A DNA stretch of 64,000 nucleotides from contig JAZLAM010000022.1 of the NCBI GenBank assembly GCA_045613125.1, positions 1-64,000 on the forward strand, given 5' to 3'. Of this stretch, positions 27,307 through 35,342 are shown piece by piece. Under the pieces are notes generated by a model that was not told where the DNA came from, did not search any database, and was given only the letters and a program-made list of their open reading frames with translations. Position numbers and translations under genes: made by a program. Source of the stretch: JAFTYO01 sp045613125 (lineage in GTDB: Bacteria > Pseudomonadota > Alphaproteobacteria > RF32 > CAG-239). Numbering within the stretch: position 1 is the first letter of the stretch; each line of letters starts with the position of its first letter.

Positions 27307-27316
27307 ATTTTTTCTC

Positions 27317-28240
27317 CTAATCGTAAATCTGCTGTATAGCATAAAAACAAGGATTATATCTATTATAACATCCTAGTTTTTTAAAATCCCTATCTTGTCG
27401 CACTGCTTCAAAAATCTTATGATATTGAAACTCCTGTTTCACTTGCGAATCGCCACCAACAAGTTCTAAAGCCCCGTCCAAACCACCTTCGGGGATTTCA
27501 ACCTCGGGTGCTGTCACACTGTGGGGAGCATAAGCCGTAGGATTTGATCCGCTCAATCCGTCTCCGATGCTAACACCAGGCATCTCTGTGTCTAGGCCAC
27601 CTTCAGGTAACTCTGCCTCAAGGCCACCACCCGTAAAGTTATCATAGTTTTTAGCCATATATCCGCCACTTAAAATCAATTCTCCATTTTTATAATACGT
27701 ATAGCCGAAACTTTTACCGAAACCTCTGGTTTTGGCCATATATCCTAAAAGATCTGCATTTGGCATATAAGTAGATATATTACGTAATCGCTGAGGAATT
27801 GGTGCATATGAAATCACATATATACCGGCAAACTCATTACTGCAACAGCTAACATAGTCATACGTAGTGCACCAATGGCTTTTATCGCCATCATTAAAAC
27901 AATATACCTTACTAACCACATCAGCATCCAGCGAATAGCCCACCGGCAAATATGGTTTCAAATCTTCTTCACTGATACTGCAATCTTCCAAAGTGGTTCC
28001 TTTTGCACAGAATGTACTATTAAAACCATCTCCCGGAAAATATGACACGGCAGTGTGGCCTGTTTTAGATGTTGCTTTAGAATTAAAATAGTCTTTCACA
28101 GCATTATGCTGAGCAAAAAACTTTGTTACAGCAACACCGGCTTTTGTTTCCGCATGGACACGATCCAAATCTGCCCTAACGGAGATGTTGTACGAATATA
28201 AAATTGTAATAAATGTTGCAATTATTACCCATAAATACAT
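27317..28240 (-). CDS. Membrane-anchored protein of the pilin module
   Basis: 307 residues. MYLWVIIATFITILYSYNIS is a single N-terminal membrane helix, followed by a helical stretch (VHAETKAGVAVTKFFAQHNAV) like the stalk of a pseudopilin or a PilM-like protein of thin-pilus systems. The rest is a periplasmic domain with several cysteines (paired CC near residue 133) and two imperfect repeats of PEGGLD. A GTG 12 nt upstream is an alternative start. It ends 10 bp before the giant pilin gene, so the two are co-expressed; a role as assembly partner is inferred from position only. Confidence 0.55.
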   Translation of the reverse strand: MYLWVIIATFITILYSYNISVRADLDRVHAETKAGVAVTKFFAQHNAVKDYFNSKATSKTGHTAVSYFPGDGFNSTFCAKGTTLEDCSISEEDLKPYLPVGYSLDADVVSKVYCFNDGDKSHWCTTYDYVSCCSNEFAGIYVISYAPIPQRLRNISTYMPNADLLGYMAKTRGFGKSFGYTYYKNGELILSGGYMAKNYDNFTGGGLEAELPEGGLDTEMPGVSIGDGLSGSNPTAYAPHSVTAPEVEIPEGGLDGALELVGGDSQVKQEFQYHKIFEAVRQDRDFKKLGCYNRYNPCFYAIQQIYD

Positions 28241-28397
28241 AGTTCTTCTCACGCAATATTCATATCATACTTCGCATATTAACACAGATTTTATTTAAAA
28301 TCCAACATTTATGTTAAATATGGCAAAATATTCACATTTCTGTAACAGATGTGTATATTATATCATCATTGGGTAAATTTTTAATTAAAAAAACTCT

Positions 28398-28718
28398 TTA
28401 TAAACAATCTCCGGCATTTTGCGCAAACGTGTTTTTCTTAATATGTTTTACACAAACTTCATAATCTAACGCTATATCTTCAGTTTCATCTGAAAGCTCA
28501 AAAACAACCGCCTTAGACGAAGTTGCAAGAATTTTAGCTACCCTGTCATCTAAAAAATCAAGCAAGATTGTTTCATTTTCTTTGCGATATAAGGTGGCAT
28601 GCTTGCTGTCATCATACAATATAAAAGGTCTGACAGGCTCACCTAAACGATGTTTTATCAAAAAAACCAAGACACCTTCGTGCGTAATTATAACTTCATA
28701 ATCTGCTTCATTTTCCAT
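28398..28718 (-). CDS. Hypothetical 106-residue protein
   Basis: Acidic, soluble, mixed alpha/beta protein (YEVIITHEGVLVFLIKHRLG near the start). No signal peptide or known motif. Its ATG follows the stop of the preceding gene after 2 nt and lies behind AAGGAGA at the end of that gene, so translation is coupled. I do not recognise the family. Confidence 0.6.
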   Translation of the reverse strand: MENEADYEVIITHEGVLVFLIKHRLGEPVRPFILYDDSKHATLYRKENETILLDFLDDRVAKILATSSKAVVFELSDETEDIALDYEVCVKHIKKNTFAQNAGDCL

Positions 28719-28720
28719 AA

Positions 28721-28978
28721 TCAGAACATCTCCTTACCTTTTTTTATCCACCTGTCCGAAAGCTTATTCACCGTTTTATGAGCTGAATCGAACAAAGCCT
28801 TACCAATTCCCAATTTAGGTGTCTTAACAAAAGAATCTGCTAAATTTACAGCACCATTTAACACCACTTCGGCAGCACTTAAGCCATAATCGGCCAATTT
28901 CGCCGCAACTCCGGCTCCGACTAAGACACCACCACAAGCCCCTTTTACACACTTTTTTACTTTATCATCATCTAACAT
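28721..28978 (-). CDS. Hypothetical 85-residue glycine/alanine-rich protein
   Basis: Starts with a charged tail (MLDDDKVKKCVKGACGG), continues with small residues (VLVGAGVAAKLADYGLSAAEVV) that could form one membrane helix, and ends basic. AAGGAGATGAG precedes the ATG. First gene of the minus-strand pilin module, coupled to the 106-residue protein. Function unknown. Confidence 0.55.
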   Translation of the reverse strand: MLDDDKVKKCVKGACGGVLVGAGVAAKLADYGLSAAEVVLNGAVNLADSFVKTPKLGIGKALFDSAHKTVNKLSDRWIKKGKEMF

Positions 28979-29080
28979 CTCTCATCTCCTTATAGGAAGA
29001 ATAACAAAAAACCTAAGTTTTGTCAAATTATAATTATAAAGAAAAAGTGTCGCTTGAAAATTCTGCAAGGAATCGTCAAG

Positions 29081-29295
29081 AAAAATAACCAAAGTCATCG
29101 TCCGCTTAGGCAGAAAATAAAACCATTGTCATGCCTCCAAACCGCAAGGAAATATAATATTGTCATGCCTCCAAACCGCTAGGTTTGGTCAAGGCATCTA
29201 CCGATTTTTTTAATTATTTTACACCACTTCCTATGATGGATTTTTTAAACTAATTTGAAGACCGCTTAACCTCGCTTTGCTTGGAGCGATGACAG
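29081..29295. repeat. Right repeat cluster flanking the pilin module
   Basis: This occupies the 348-bp gap before the ettA stop and contains no gene. It holds the right arm of the 65-bp inverted repeat (29142-29206), a half copy of the hairpin element (29126-29150), a full plus-strand copy (29161-29208) and a minus-strand copy (29251-29295) with stem CGCT/CCaagc and gcttGG/AGCG. Confidence 0.75.
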
Positions 29296-29326
29296 CATTA
29301 TTTTTCCGCTCGAAACGGCTACAATT

Positions 29327-31006
29327 TTATCTTTCAAGTTTTTTATATTTTATACGATGCGGACGACAAGCCTCATCACCTAAACGACGGCGCTTATCCT
29401 TTTCATATTCTTCAAAATTTCCTTCAAACCACTCAACATGACCTTCATCTTCATAGGCCAAAATATGTGTTGCCAAACGATCTAAAAACCATCTGTCGTG
29501 AGATGTTACCAAAACACATCCGGGATAATTCATAATTCCTTCTTCTAAGGAACGCAATGTATCAACATCCAAATCATTAGTCGGTTCATCGAGCATAATG
29601 ACATTTGCACCTTTTTTGAGCATTTTTGCCAAATGAACACGATTACGTTCACCACCTGAAAGTTGGCCTACTTTTTTCTGCTGATCAGCACCCTTAAAGT
29701 TAAACTGTCCCACATATGCTCTTGATGGCATTTGTTTTTTACCAAGCTCTATAATATCTAAGCCATCAGAAATTTCTTCCCATACATTTTTGTTAGCATC
29801 AAGTTCATCACGACTTTGATCAACATAGCCTAAATCTACCGTATCGCCAATCCTAATTTCTCCCGAATCTGGTTTTTCTTGTCCGGTAATCATTCTAAAC
29901 AATGTAGTTTTACCGGCGCCGTTAGGACCAATGATACCCACAATAGCACCTTTAGGAATTTTAAATGACAGATTTTCAATCAAAACCTTATCCCCAAACG
30001 ATTTGCTGATATTATTTGCTTCTATCACCAAATCCCCTAATCTATCTGTCATCGGAATGTTTATATATGCATGCGTAATTTTATCTTTTGTTGCTTGTGA
30101 TAAAAGTTCATCATAAGCATTTATACGAGCCTTAGATTTTGCTTGGCGCGCTTTCGGATTTTTTTGAATCCACTCAAGCTCATTTGCCAAAGTTTTTTGA
30201 CGTGCTGTTTCTTCTCTGGCTTCTTGCTCCAAACGCTTTTGTTTTTGCTCAAGCCAAGAAGAATAGTTTCCTTCATAAGGTATACCTTGTCCCCTATCCA
30301 GCTCTAAAATCCACCCAGTTACATTGTCTAAAAAGTATCTATCGTGTGTTACCATCACAACAGTTCCTTTATATTCTTTTAAATGTTGCTCAAGCCAAGA
30401 AACCGATTCTGCATCCAGATGATTGGTAGGTTCATCTAACAAAAGTATATCTGGTTTTTGTAAAAGCAAACGACAAAGTGCTACTCGACGTTTTTCACCA
30501 CCGGAAAGCTTGGTCACATCTGCATCTGCCGGTGGGCAACGCAATGCATCCATTGCAATTTGAATCGTGCGTTCTAAATCCCAACCATTACAAGCATCAA
30601 TTTTTTCTTGCAATTCTGCTTGTTGCTCTATCAGAGCATTCATTTCATCATCACTCATCGGCTCAGCAAATTTTGCAGATACTTCTTCAAATCGTTGAAG
30701 CAAATCTCTTACTTCACCCAAGCCATCCATAACATTTTCCATAACGTTTTTGTTTGCATCAAGTTTTGGCTCTTGTTCTAAATATCCAACCTTAACGCCA
30801 TCTGCAGCCCAAGCTTCTCCGTTAAACTCTTTATCGACTCCTGCCATAATTTTCAAAAGTGTAGACTTACCGGCGCCATTAACACCTAAAACACCAATTT
30901 TCGCACCAGGTAAAAACGATAATGTTATCCCCTTAAAAAGCTCTTTACCACCAGGAAAAACCTTCGTTAAATTTTGCATTACAAAAACATACTGATATGC
31001 TGCCAT
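29327..31006 (-). CDS. ettA: ABC-F translation factor EttA
   Basis: 559-residue cytoplasmic ABC-F ATPase that binds the ribosomal E site and throttles the first elongation step according to ADP/ATP ratio. Two ABC domains: Walker A GVNGAGKSTL and GPNGAGKTTL, signatures LSGGEKRRVAL and LSGGERNRVHL, Walker B LLLDEPTNHLD and IMLDEPTNDLD. The P-site tRNA interaction linker lies between them (QKRLEQEAREETARQKTL). The end, PHRIKYKKLER, matches the EttA C-terminus rather than Uup or resistance ABC-F proteins, which supports this assignment. No membrane domain. Confidence 0.93.
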   Translation of the reverse strand: MAAYQYVFVMQNLTKVFPGGKELFKGITLSFLPGAKIGVLGVNGAGKSTLLKIMAGVDKEFNGEAWAADGVKVGYLEQEPKLDANKNVMENVMDGLGEVRDLLQRFEEVSAKFAEPMSDDEMNALIEQQAELQEKIDACNGWDLERTIQIAMDALRCPPADADVTKLSGGEKRRVALCRLLLQKPDILLLDEPTNHLDAESVSWLEQHLKEYKGTVVMVTHDRYFLDNVTGWILELDRGQGIPYEGNYSSWLEQKQKRLEQEAREETARQKTLANELEWIQKNPKARQAKSKARINAYDELLSQATKDKITHAYINIPMTDRLGDLVIEANNISKSFGDKVLIENLSFKIPKGAIVGIIGPNGAGKTTLFRMITGQEKPDSGEIRIGDTVDLGYVDQSRDELDANKNVWEEISDGLDIIELGKKQMPSRAYVGQFNFKGADQQKKVGQLSGGERNRVHLAKMLKKGANVIMLDEPTNDLDVDTLRSLEEGIMNYPGCVLVTSHDRWFLDRLATHILAYEDEGHVEWFEGNFEEYEKDKRRRLGDEACRPHRIKYKKLER

Positions 31007-31039
31007 CAGCTTATACTCCTAAAAAATTGAATTAAAATA

Positions 31040-31573
31040 TTAAAATCCGTCTTTCATTTGTCGTTCTCTTAATGCCCTTTGAAAAGCCGGATCACTTTGT
31101 CTTTTTTGCACTTGATCACGATACATGTTTATGTATTTTTGACGAACATTATCATCTTTTTGATAAACAAAATTCGGATCATACGAATTACGTGGTGTAA
31201 CAATTGATCCGTCAGGCATTTTTATTGTTCCGTCTCCATATAAAACCATATTGAAAATCTTCTGTTTATCAAAACTTAAAGCTATAGAACCACAGTTATA
31301 AAAGCCATCCTGAATTTTTGACATAAATGCATTTACTTTATATTCATTATACGCATTCATACCTTCGAGTTGTTCAGCATCAGATCGAGCCTTGGAAATC
31401 AAAATCGCTCTAGCTAACATCTCATATGTATGATATTTCGATGCCTCACAGGCAAGACCCTGCCCCGAAACGGCGCCTAAAGCTTGCATTTCCTCAACAT
31501 AACTAACTTTCTGAGCTTTAGCGCCACTTATACACAAGAAAACACCGACTATAACCAAAATTAATCTTCTCAT
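31040..31573 (-). CDS. Hypothetical secreted protein
   Basis: 177 residues. The ATG chosen has GGAG 8 nt upstream and opens a signal peptide (RRLILVIVGVFLCISGAKA, cleavage before QKVSY). The mature chain is mainly helical and polar, with two cysteines (near residues 44 and 83), and ends in a basic QRALRERQMKDGF. It lies 33 bp upstream of ettA and may share its transcript. No family recognised. Confidence 0.6.
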   Translation of the reverse strand: MRRLILVIVGVFLCISGAKAQKVSYVEEMQALGAVSGQGLACEASKYHTYEMLARAILISKARSDAEQLEGMNAYNEYKVNAFMSKIQDGFYNCGSIALSFDKQKIFNMVLYGDGTIKMPDGSIVTPRNSYDPNFVYQKDDNVRQKYINMYRDQVQKRQSDPAFQRALRERQMKDGF

Positions 31574-31675
31574 TTCATCTCCGTACAAACTCTTATATTA
31601 ATTTCGTTTGATTATACACAAAAGAAGTAAAAAAGCAATTAATTTAAAAAAAATCAAATAAATATAAAATTTAGG

Positions 31676-31704
31676 TTGACATTTGTTTTAATTTATCATA
31701 AGTT
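31676..31704 (+). promoter_or_regulatory. Promoter of rpmJ
   Basis: TTGACA, 17-nt spacer, TAAGTT; 31 nt before the rpmJ ATG. Confidence 0.7.
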
Positions 31705-31735
31705 GCGCTCAACTGTAATAAAAAGGAACAAGAAA

Positions 31736-31861
31736 ATGAAATGTTATAGCTCTTTAAGATCAAAGAAAGTTCGTGATAAAGACTGTCAGATTGTTCGTCG
31801 CAAGGGTCGTGTTTATGTAATTAACAAAAAGAACCCTAAGCTTAAATGTCGTCAGGGTTAA
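31736..31861 (+). CDS. rpmJ: 50S ribosomal protein L36
   Basis: 41-residue basic protein MKCYSSLRSKKVRDKDCQIV..., the small zinc-ribbon-like L36 of the longer proteobacterial form (KVRDKDCQIVRRKGRVYVIN is diagnostic). AAAAGGAAC lies about 9 nt before the ATG, and in-frame codons upstream belong to the leader and promoter. Only two cysteines of the classical zinc motif are left in the middle part (Cys3, Cys17), with a third near the C-terminus (LKCRQG), as in zinc-independent C- forms. Monocistronic with its own promoter and terminator. Confidence 0.93.
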   Translation: MKCYSSLRSKKVRDKDCQIVRRKGRVYVINKKNPKLKCRQG

Positions 31862-31884
31862 TCTGAACTAAATGAGATTCTTTT

Positions 31885-31922
31885 AAACCTTCGGTAGCAT
31901 TAAAACCGAAGGTTTTATTTTT
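31885..31922 (+). terminator. Terminator of rpmJ
   Basis: AAACCTTCGGT and ACCGAAGGTTT arms followed by TATTTTTG. Confidence 0.9.
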
Positions 31923-31969
31923 GTTAATCGGATAATAAGAAAAAATTAGCAAAAAAATAAAAAAAGCTC

Positions 31970-31998
31970 TTGACTAATGAATCATTTTGCAATAATTT
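31970..31998 (+). promoter_or_regulatory. Promoter of the tRNA gene
   Basis: TTGACT, 17-nt spacer, TAATTT, ending 13 nt before the mature tRNA 5' end. Confidence 0.7.
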
Positions 31999-32011
31999 CT
32001 CACTTGCTTGC

Positions 32012-32088
32012 GGGCGCTTAGCTCAGTTGGTTAGAGCAGGCCGCTCATAACGGTCTGGTCGTAGGTTCGAGTCCTACAGCGCCCACCA
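32012..32088 (+). tRNA. tRNA with anticodon CAU (Ile2 or elongator Met)
   Basis: 77 nt including encoded CCA. Acceptor stem GGGCGCU/AGCGCCC, D arm GCUC/GAGC, anticodon stem GGCCG/CGGUC with loop CUCAUAA (anticodon CAU), variable GGUCG and T arm GUAGG-UUCGAGU-CCUAC. The GG-C-C acceptor and the variable loop look more like the lysidine-modified tRNA-Ile2 than initiator tRNA (G-C at 1-72). Choosing Ile2 versus elongator Met needs the identity elements compared within the genome. It sits at the left boundary of the accessory island. Confidence 0.93.
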
Positions 32089-32093
32089 TTAAT

Positions 32094-32124
32094 AAAAAGA
32101 GGATGTTTCTATCCTCTTTTTTTT
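32094..32124 (+). terminator. Terminator of the tRNA gene
   Basis: AAAAAGAGGAT-gtttct-ATCCTCTTTTTTTT. Confidence 0.9.
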
Positions 32125-32584
32125 GTGCCTTGATGAGGCCTCAAAAGCCCACAGTTTGCGGGGTTTGCAAGATTCGGTGTCTCATTTATGATGTGAGCAC
32201 ATAAACCACCGCTAAGAGATTTTTTATTAAAATCACGAAAAATAGATACTTTTGGATTGACCTCGTCCAAAACAAAAAACGCCTTATTTAGGCGCTTTTC
32301 TTACAACCCAACCTCGCACCCCATATCCATGACCAGGTTAAACAGAATTTGGAAACGTATACTTATAACTATAAAAATGCTTTAATATTTTTTTATTAGC
32401 TTGATTTTTAAAAATATAACATCTATATTTTTGAGTGTGCTTGTTGGCGAGCCCGTTCACTCGTGCAAAGACTTTTGGTCAGCCAATTATTGATAATATA
32501 ACCTTTTTCAAGATTGTTATCAAACTACAGATTACGAGTGCTTTTTTCTGATAATAACCTTGAAGTAATAGAAAGGATTATATT
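32125..32584. other. 460-bp gene-less stretch between tRNA and first island gene
   Basis: No complete gene. A short minus-strand frame without a start codon (32120-32290, ending NCGLLRPHQGTKKRG) is open but unsupported. A hairpin with arms CGCCT/AGGCG and A/T flanks (32274-32302) looks like a terminator left from a gene now gone. The right part is plain AT-rich leader for the next gene. This could be the decayed left end of an integrated element next to the tRNA. Confidence 0.5.
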
Positions 32585-33043
32585 ATGACAAATATAGATT
32601 TTTTTAAAAAGCAAGCAAAATTACTCTTAAAGGACTGGCAAAATAGAGAGCAAAAGCATTTTGGCTTTAATGTTAAGGAGCTTTTTCGACTTTATGAGGT
32701 AAATGCACATGAACAGCCTACATTAATGAAAGCACAACATCTTCTTGCGCAAGCTTTGGGTCGTAAAAGTTGGGCTGAGCTGATAAATGATTCAGATGAA
32801 AGCTTGGAATATACTAAGAATGCATTCATCGAAAACATAAAAGAAGAAAAAATGCTAGATGCTATGTGGAATGAAACATTTTCTGAAACTGAATCGCATT
32901 CTGATGAATTTAATGAAGAAGACGGTTATCATGGAATTGTCGAATGCTTACATTGCGGACAAAGGTTTCCTATTGATAAACCTAATCATTTGCCTAGTTG
33001 TGATGGAGAAGATTGGGATTTAGTTCCAATTGAAGAACTGTAA
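32585..33043 (+). CDS. Hypothetical 152-residue protein with C-terminal zinc-ribbon-like motif
   Basis: Starts with a helical segment (MTNIDFFKKQAKLLLKDW) and contains MKAQHLLAQALGRKSWAEL, like the glyoxalase-associated or DUF5623-type domain seen at N-termini of small toxin- or phage-related proteins. The C-terminus has IVECLHCGQRF...LPSCDGEDWDLVP, with Cys pairs that could bind one zinc. GAAAGGAT precedes the ATG. A strong hairpin terminator follows. Exact role unknown. Confidence 0.6.
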   Translation: MTNIDFFKKQAKLLLKDWQNREQKHFGFNVKELFRLYEVNAHEQPTLMKAQHLLAQALGRKSWAELINDSDESLEYTKNAFIENIKEEKMLDAMWNETFSETESHSDEFNEEDGYHGIVECLHCGQRFPIDKPNHLPSCDGEDWDLVPIEEL

Positions 33044-33050
33044 TTATTAA

Positions 33051-33090
33051 GAACGGCCAGACCTTTTGGGGGTTTGGCTGTTCTATTTTT
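33051..33090 (+). terminator. Intrinsic terminator
   Basis: GAACGGCCAGACC and GGTTTGGCTGTTC arms (with G-U pairs), then TATTTTT. Confidence 0.85.
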
Positions 33091-33172
33091 TATAATCTAA
33101 ATATTTTATATATTTTACTGGACTTCTTTGTTTTTCCAAGCATTCATTGTCTTGTAACGAAAGGAGTTCATT

Positions 33173-33343
33173 ATGACGGTTATTTGGTATCACGAAACAA
33201 AAGAAGCACCTGATTTTGATGCAAGAATAGCAATATGCGACGAAGATGGAACCTGGGCTTATATGAGTGAAATTGAAGCTTTGGAAGAAGAAAATAAACA
33301 ACTAAAAGCTGAAATTCAAAAACTGAAAGAAGCGCTCAAATGA
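33173..33343 (+). CDS. Small phage-like coiled-coil protein (56 residues)
   Basis: Reads MTVIWYHETKEAPDFDARIA..., then a C-terminal heptad-like helix LEEENKQLKAEIQKLKEALK. AAAGGAG lies 7 nt before the ATG. The stop TGA overlaps the next start (ATGA). Such short, overlapping genes are typical of phage or mobile-element early regions. Function unknown. Confidence 0.6.
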   Translation: MTVIWYHETKEAPDFDARIAICDEDGTWAYMSEIEALEEENKQLKAEIQKLKEALK

Positions 33344-33654
33344 AACCAGTTAAAGTCTATTTAGTGCGAAAACCTTCTGATTTTGAAGAAGTAAAAACTT
33401 TATGCAAAAAGTATACGCATGAGGCCGAAGAGCTCTTAATTGAAGAAACTGTCAATCTACCTTTAGTTTGGTATGAAGCACTTTGCCAACGCCCATTGGA
33501 TAACTACATTTTCTTATCCGGTAAAGGCGGTTATGATGATACAGGCCACCGCAAAGTAGTTGCTATAAAATGCCCAGGCAAGCCAACGCTCTATGTTGAT
33601 CCTTCCGGTTCAAGTTATTGCCGATATATGGGAGTAGAAAATGAAAAATTATAA
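33340..33654 (+). CDS. Hypothetical 104-residue protein of the mini-gene cassette
   Basis: MKPVKVYLVRKPSDFEEVKT opens a small alpha/beta protein with two later cysteines (KCPGKPTLYVDPSGSSYC). Overlaps the preceding gene by 4 nt and the following one by 14 nt, so all three are translated together. No family recognised. Confidence 0.6.
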   Translation: MKPVKVYLVRKPSDFEEVKTLCKKYTHEAEELLIEETVNLPLVWYEALCQRPLDNYIFLSGKGGYDDTGHRKVVAIKCPGKPTLYVDPSGSSYCRYMGVENEKL

Positions 33655-33877
33655 TGACATTCCACCTAATCGCAAAATCAGCATGCCGATGGTTTATAAC
33701 CACGCAATTAGAGTACTTGACAGACTGGACAGACGACTGAGCAGACTTAACAACCCAACGCAACCACTTAAATATAAATACGAAATAAACCGTCTAGCTC
33801 ATAAATTGGAACAAATGGTCGCTAAATACAAAGCCCTAGAAAAGGAGTTGGAATATGTCAAATCCCAAATATCCTGA
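33641..33877 (+). CDS. Hypothetical 78-residue coiled-coil protein
   Basis: Basic, helical protein: YNHAIRVLDRLDRRLSRLNN and a C-terminal helix HKLEQMVAKYKALEKELEYV. Third gene of the overlapping cassette. A fourth ORF starts inside its 3' end (33855) with an AAAGGAG site but stops after ten codons. Function unknown. Confidence 0.55.
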   Translation: MKNYNDIPPNRKISMPMVYNHAIRVLDRLDRRLSRLNNPTQPLKYKYEINRLAHKLEQMVAKYKALEKELEYVKSQIS

Positions 33878-33887
33878 TATAACATAG
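33855..33887 (+). pseudogene. Truncated start of a fourth cassette gene
   Basis: AAAGGAG followed by ATG and ten codons (MSNPKYPDIT), then TAG. The good ribosome-binding site and 4-gene overlap pattern suggest a real gene whose body was lost at about 33885, where the neighbouring DNA changes to a minus-strand gene. Confidence 0.4.
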
Positions 33888-33905
33888 TTTGAAGTAGAAT
33901 AAAAA

Positions 33906-34805
33906 TTATATTCTTGTAAATTTTAAATCACTTAATATGTCTTCATTTTGTTGATGTTTTATTTTCATTATATAAATTCGTTCATTATCTACAATGCTTT
34001 TATCAAATAGATTATAATGTTTATCAGGGATTTTATCTACGTCAGTAAAATCCATTGATGCTATTGCACCAGAAATATAATCTGGTATTCTTATAAAATC
34101 ATCAAATATTTTTTTATCATAATCTTTAGCTTCTAAATAACCATATACTTCATTATCAGATACTCTTCTATTTATTAAATTGGCGTATCCTAAACGAATA
34201 AATTCATGCACTATACCATTATGAAAAGATGTTATGTTGTCTCGATCTGAAATCCAATAAATGTGTCTTGCATTAGCTTTTATTAAAAGAAATTCTATAA
34301 TGGAAGACATAATGTGTACAAGCACACTTATGTTTGATAATGTTTTTAGATCTATTTCTTTTCGATATAGGTAATTTTTGAAGCTTTTTATTTTATGAAT
34401 AAATTCTTCTTTTTTATTTTGTGGCCAATTATCCATTCCTTTTATAAGCTTATCCATCAATTGTTTATTTTGCTCAAGATTGAAAATATTATTTTTGCCT
34501 TCAATTATAAAGGAGATGGAAAAAGAGTATGGAGATTCTTTAATATAATTAATTGCTTTTTCAGATAAATTTGAAAAATCTTTAATATCTTTGGATAAGT
34601 TATGTTTAATTCCTTCTTTTAATATATAAGGATGAATAAAAGGAAAAATTGTAAAAGTCATAACATCATTAGGTTTATTCTTATCATCTAAGCAATAATC
34701 ACTAGTAATATACCATGAAGCATTTCTTTTGAAATTATTTTGAAAATTTTTCCATTTTTCAACAAATTCAGGAAAATGGCTAGATAAAATTGTTTTTCTA
34801 TTCAT
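33906..34805 (-). CDS. Hypothetical 299-residue protein
   Basis: Soluble, lysine/isoleucine-rich protein, very low GC. Segments such as ARHIYWISDRDNITSFHNGI and ASWYITSDYC have an aspartate-rich, nuclease- or DUF3800-like look, but no full motif can be assigned. It lies between the phage-like cassette and the LMW phosphatase, 62 bp from the latter and on the same strand, so it may be the last gene of the long minus-strand array. Function unknown. Confidence 0.55.
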   Translation of the reverse strand: MNRKTILSSHFPEFVEKWKNFQNNFKRNASWYITSDYCLDDKNKPNDVMTFTIFPFIHPYILKEGIKHNLSKDIKDFSNLSEKAINYIKESPYSFSISFIIEGKNNIFNLEQNKQLMDKLIKGMDNWPQNKKEEFIHKIKSFKNYLYRKEIDLKTLSNISVLVHIMSSIIEFLLIKANARHIYWISDRDNITSFHNGIVHEFIRLGYANLINRRVSDNEVYGYLEAKDYDKKIFDDFIRIPDYISGAIASMDFTDVDKIPDKHYNLFDKSIVDNERIYIMKIKHQQNEDILSDLKFTRI

Positions 34806-34867
34806 ATTTGCACCTAAAAGTATTCTTATTATATATACTTAGGTTTTATTTCTCAAAATAACAAGTT

Positions 34868-35326
34868 CTACAGCTTCAGATGCTTCAAAAAGGCATCGCA
34901 GCCTTCAACAATATCCCAATATGTCTCGTCAAAATTTCCAGTATACCAAGGATCTTTGATATTGCGAGGCTTGTTTGCAAAATCTAGCAAGCGATGAATT
35001 TTATTATCCGTATCAATACCAACGATAGATTGTATATCTTCAATGTTGCTGTCATCCATCGCTAAAATATAGTCATAGTAAGCATAATCTTTTGGACGAA
35101 TACGACGAGAATAATGTTCTTCAAAAGGCACATGCATAGATTTCAACATCTCACGCGTGCCATGATGAATGCCGGCATGACACATTTCATTATAGCTCTC
35201 TGTGGCGGCAGAATCAATTTCAAACTGATCAGACAAACCGCGTTCCTCAACCATTTGTTTAAAAACAAACTGCGCCATCGGCGACCGACATATATTTCCT
35301 AAACATACAAATAAAACTTTAATCAT
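34868..35326 (-). CDS. Low-molecular-weight protein-tyrosine phosphatase, copy 1
   Basis: 152-residue LMW-PTP. P-loop CLGNICRS at residues 8-15 with nucleophile Cys8 and Arg14; general acid Asp in IKDPWYTGNFDE. Dephosphorylates phosphotyrosine or arginine-phosphate substrates in the cytoplasm. It starts 16 bp after the YgjP-like peptidase gene at the end of the restriction operon. A second copy at 52553-53017 differs at 15 of 152 aligned residues, so the pair arose by a fairly recent duplication or import. Confidence 0.92.
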   Translation of the reverse strand: MIKVLFVCLGNICRSPMAQFVFKQMVEERGLSDQFEIDSAATESYNEMCHAGIHHGTREMLKSMHVPFEEHYSRRIRPKDYAYYDYILAMDDSNIEDIQSIVGIDTDNKIHRLLDFANKPRNIKDPWYTGNFDETYWDIVEGCDAFLKHLKL

Positions 35327-35342
35327 TGTTATTTTTTAACTC

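Noticed and set aside
32120..32290. Minus-strand open frame of about 57 codons next to the tRNA
   Set aside because: No start codon and a stop just upstream; no recognisable family.
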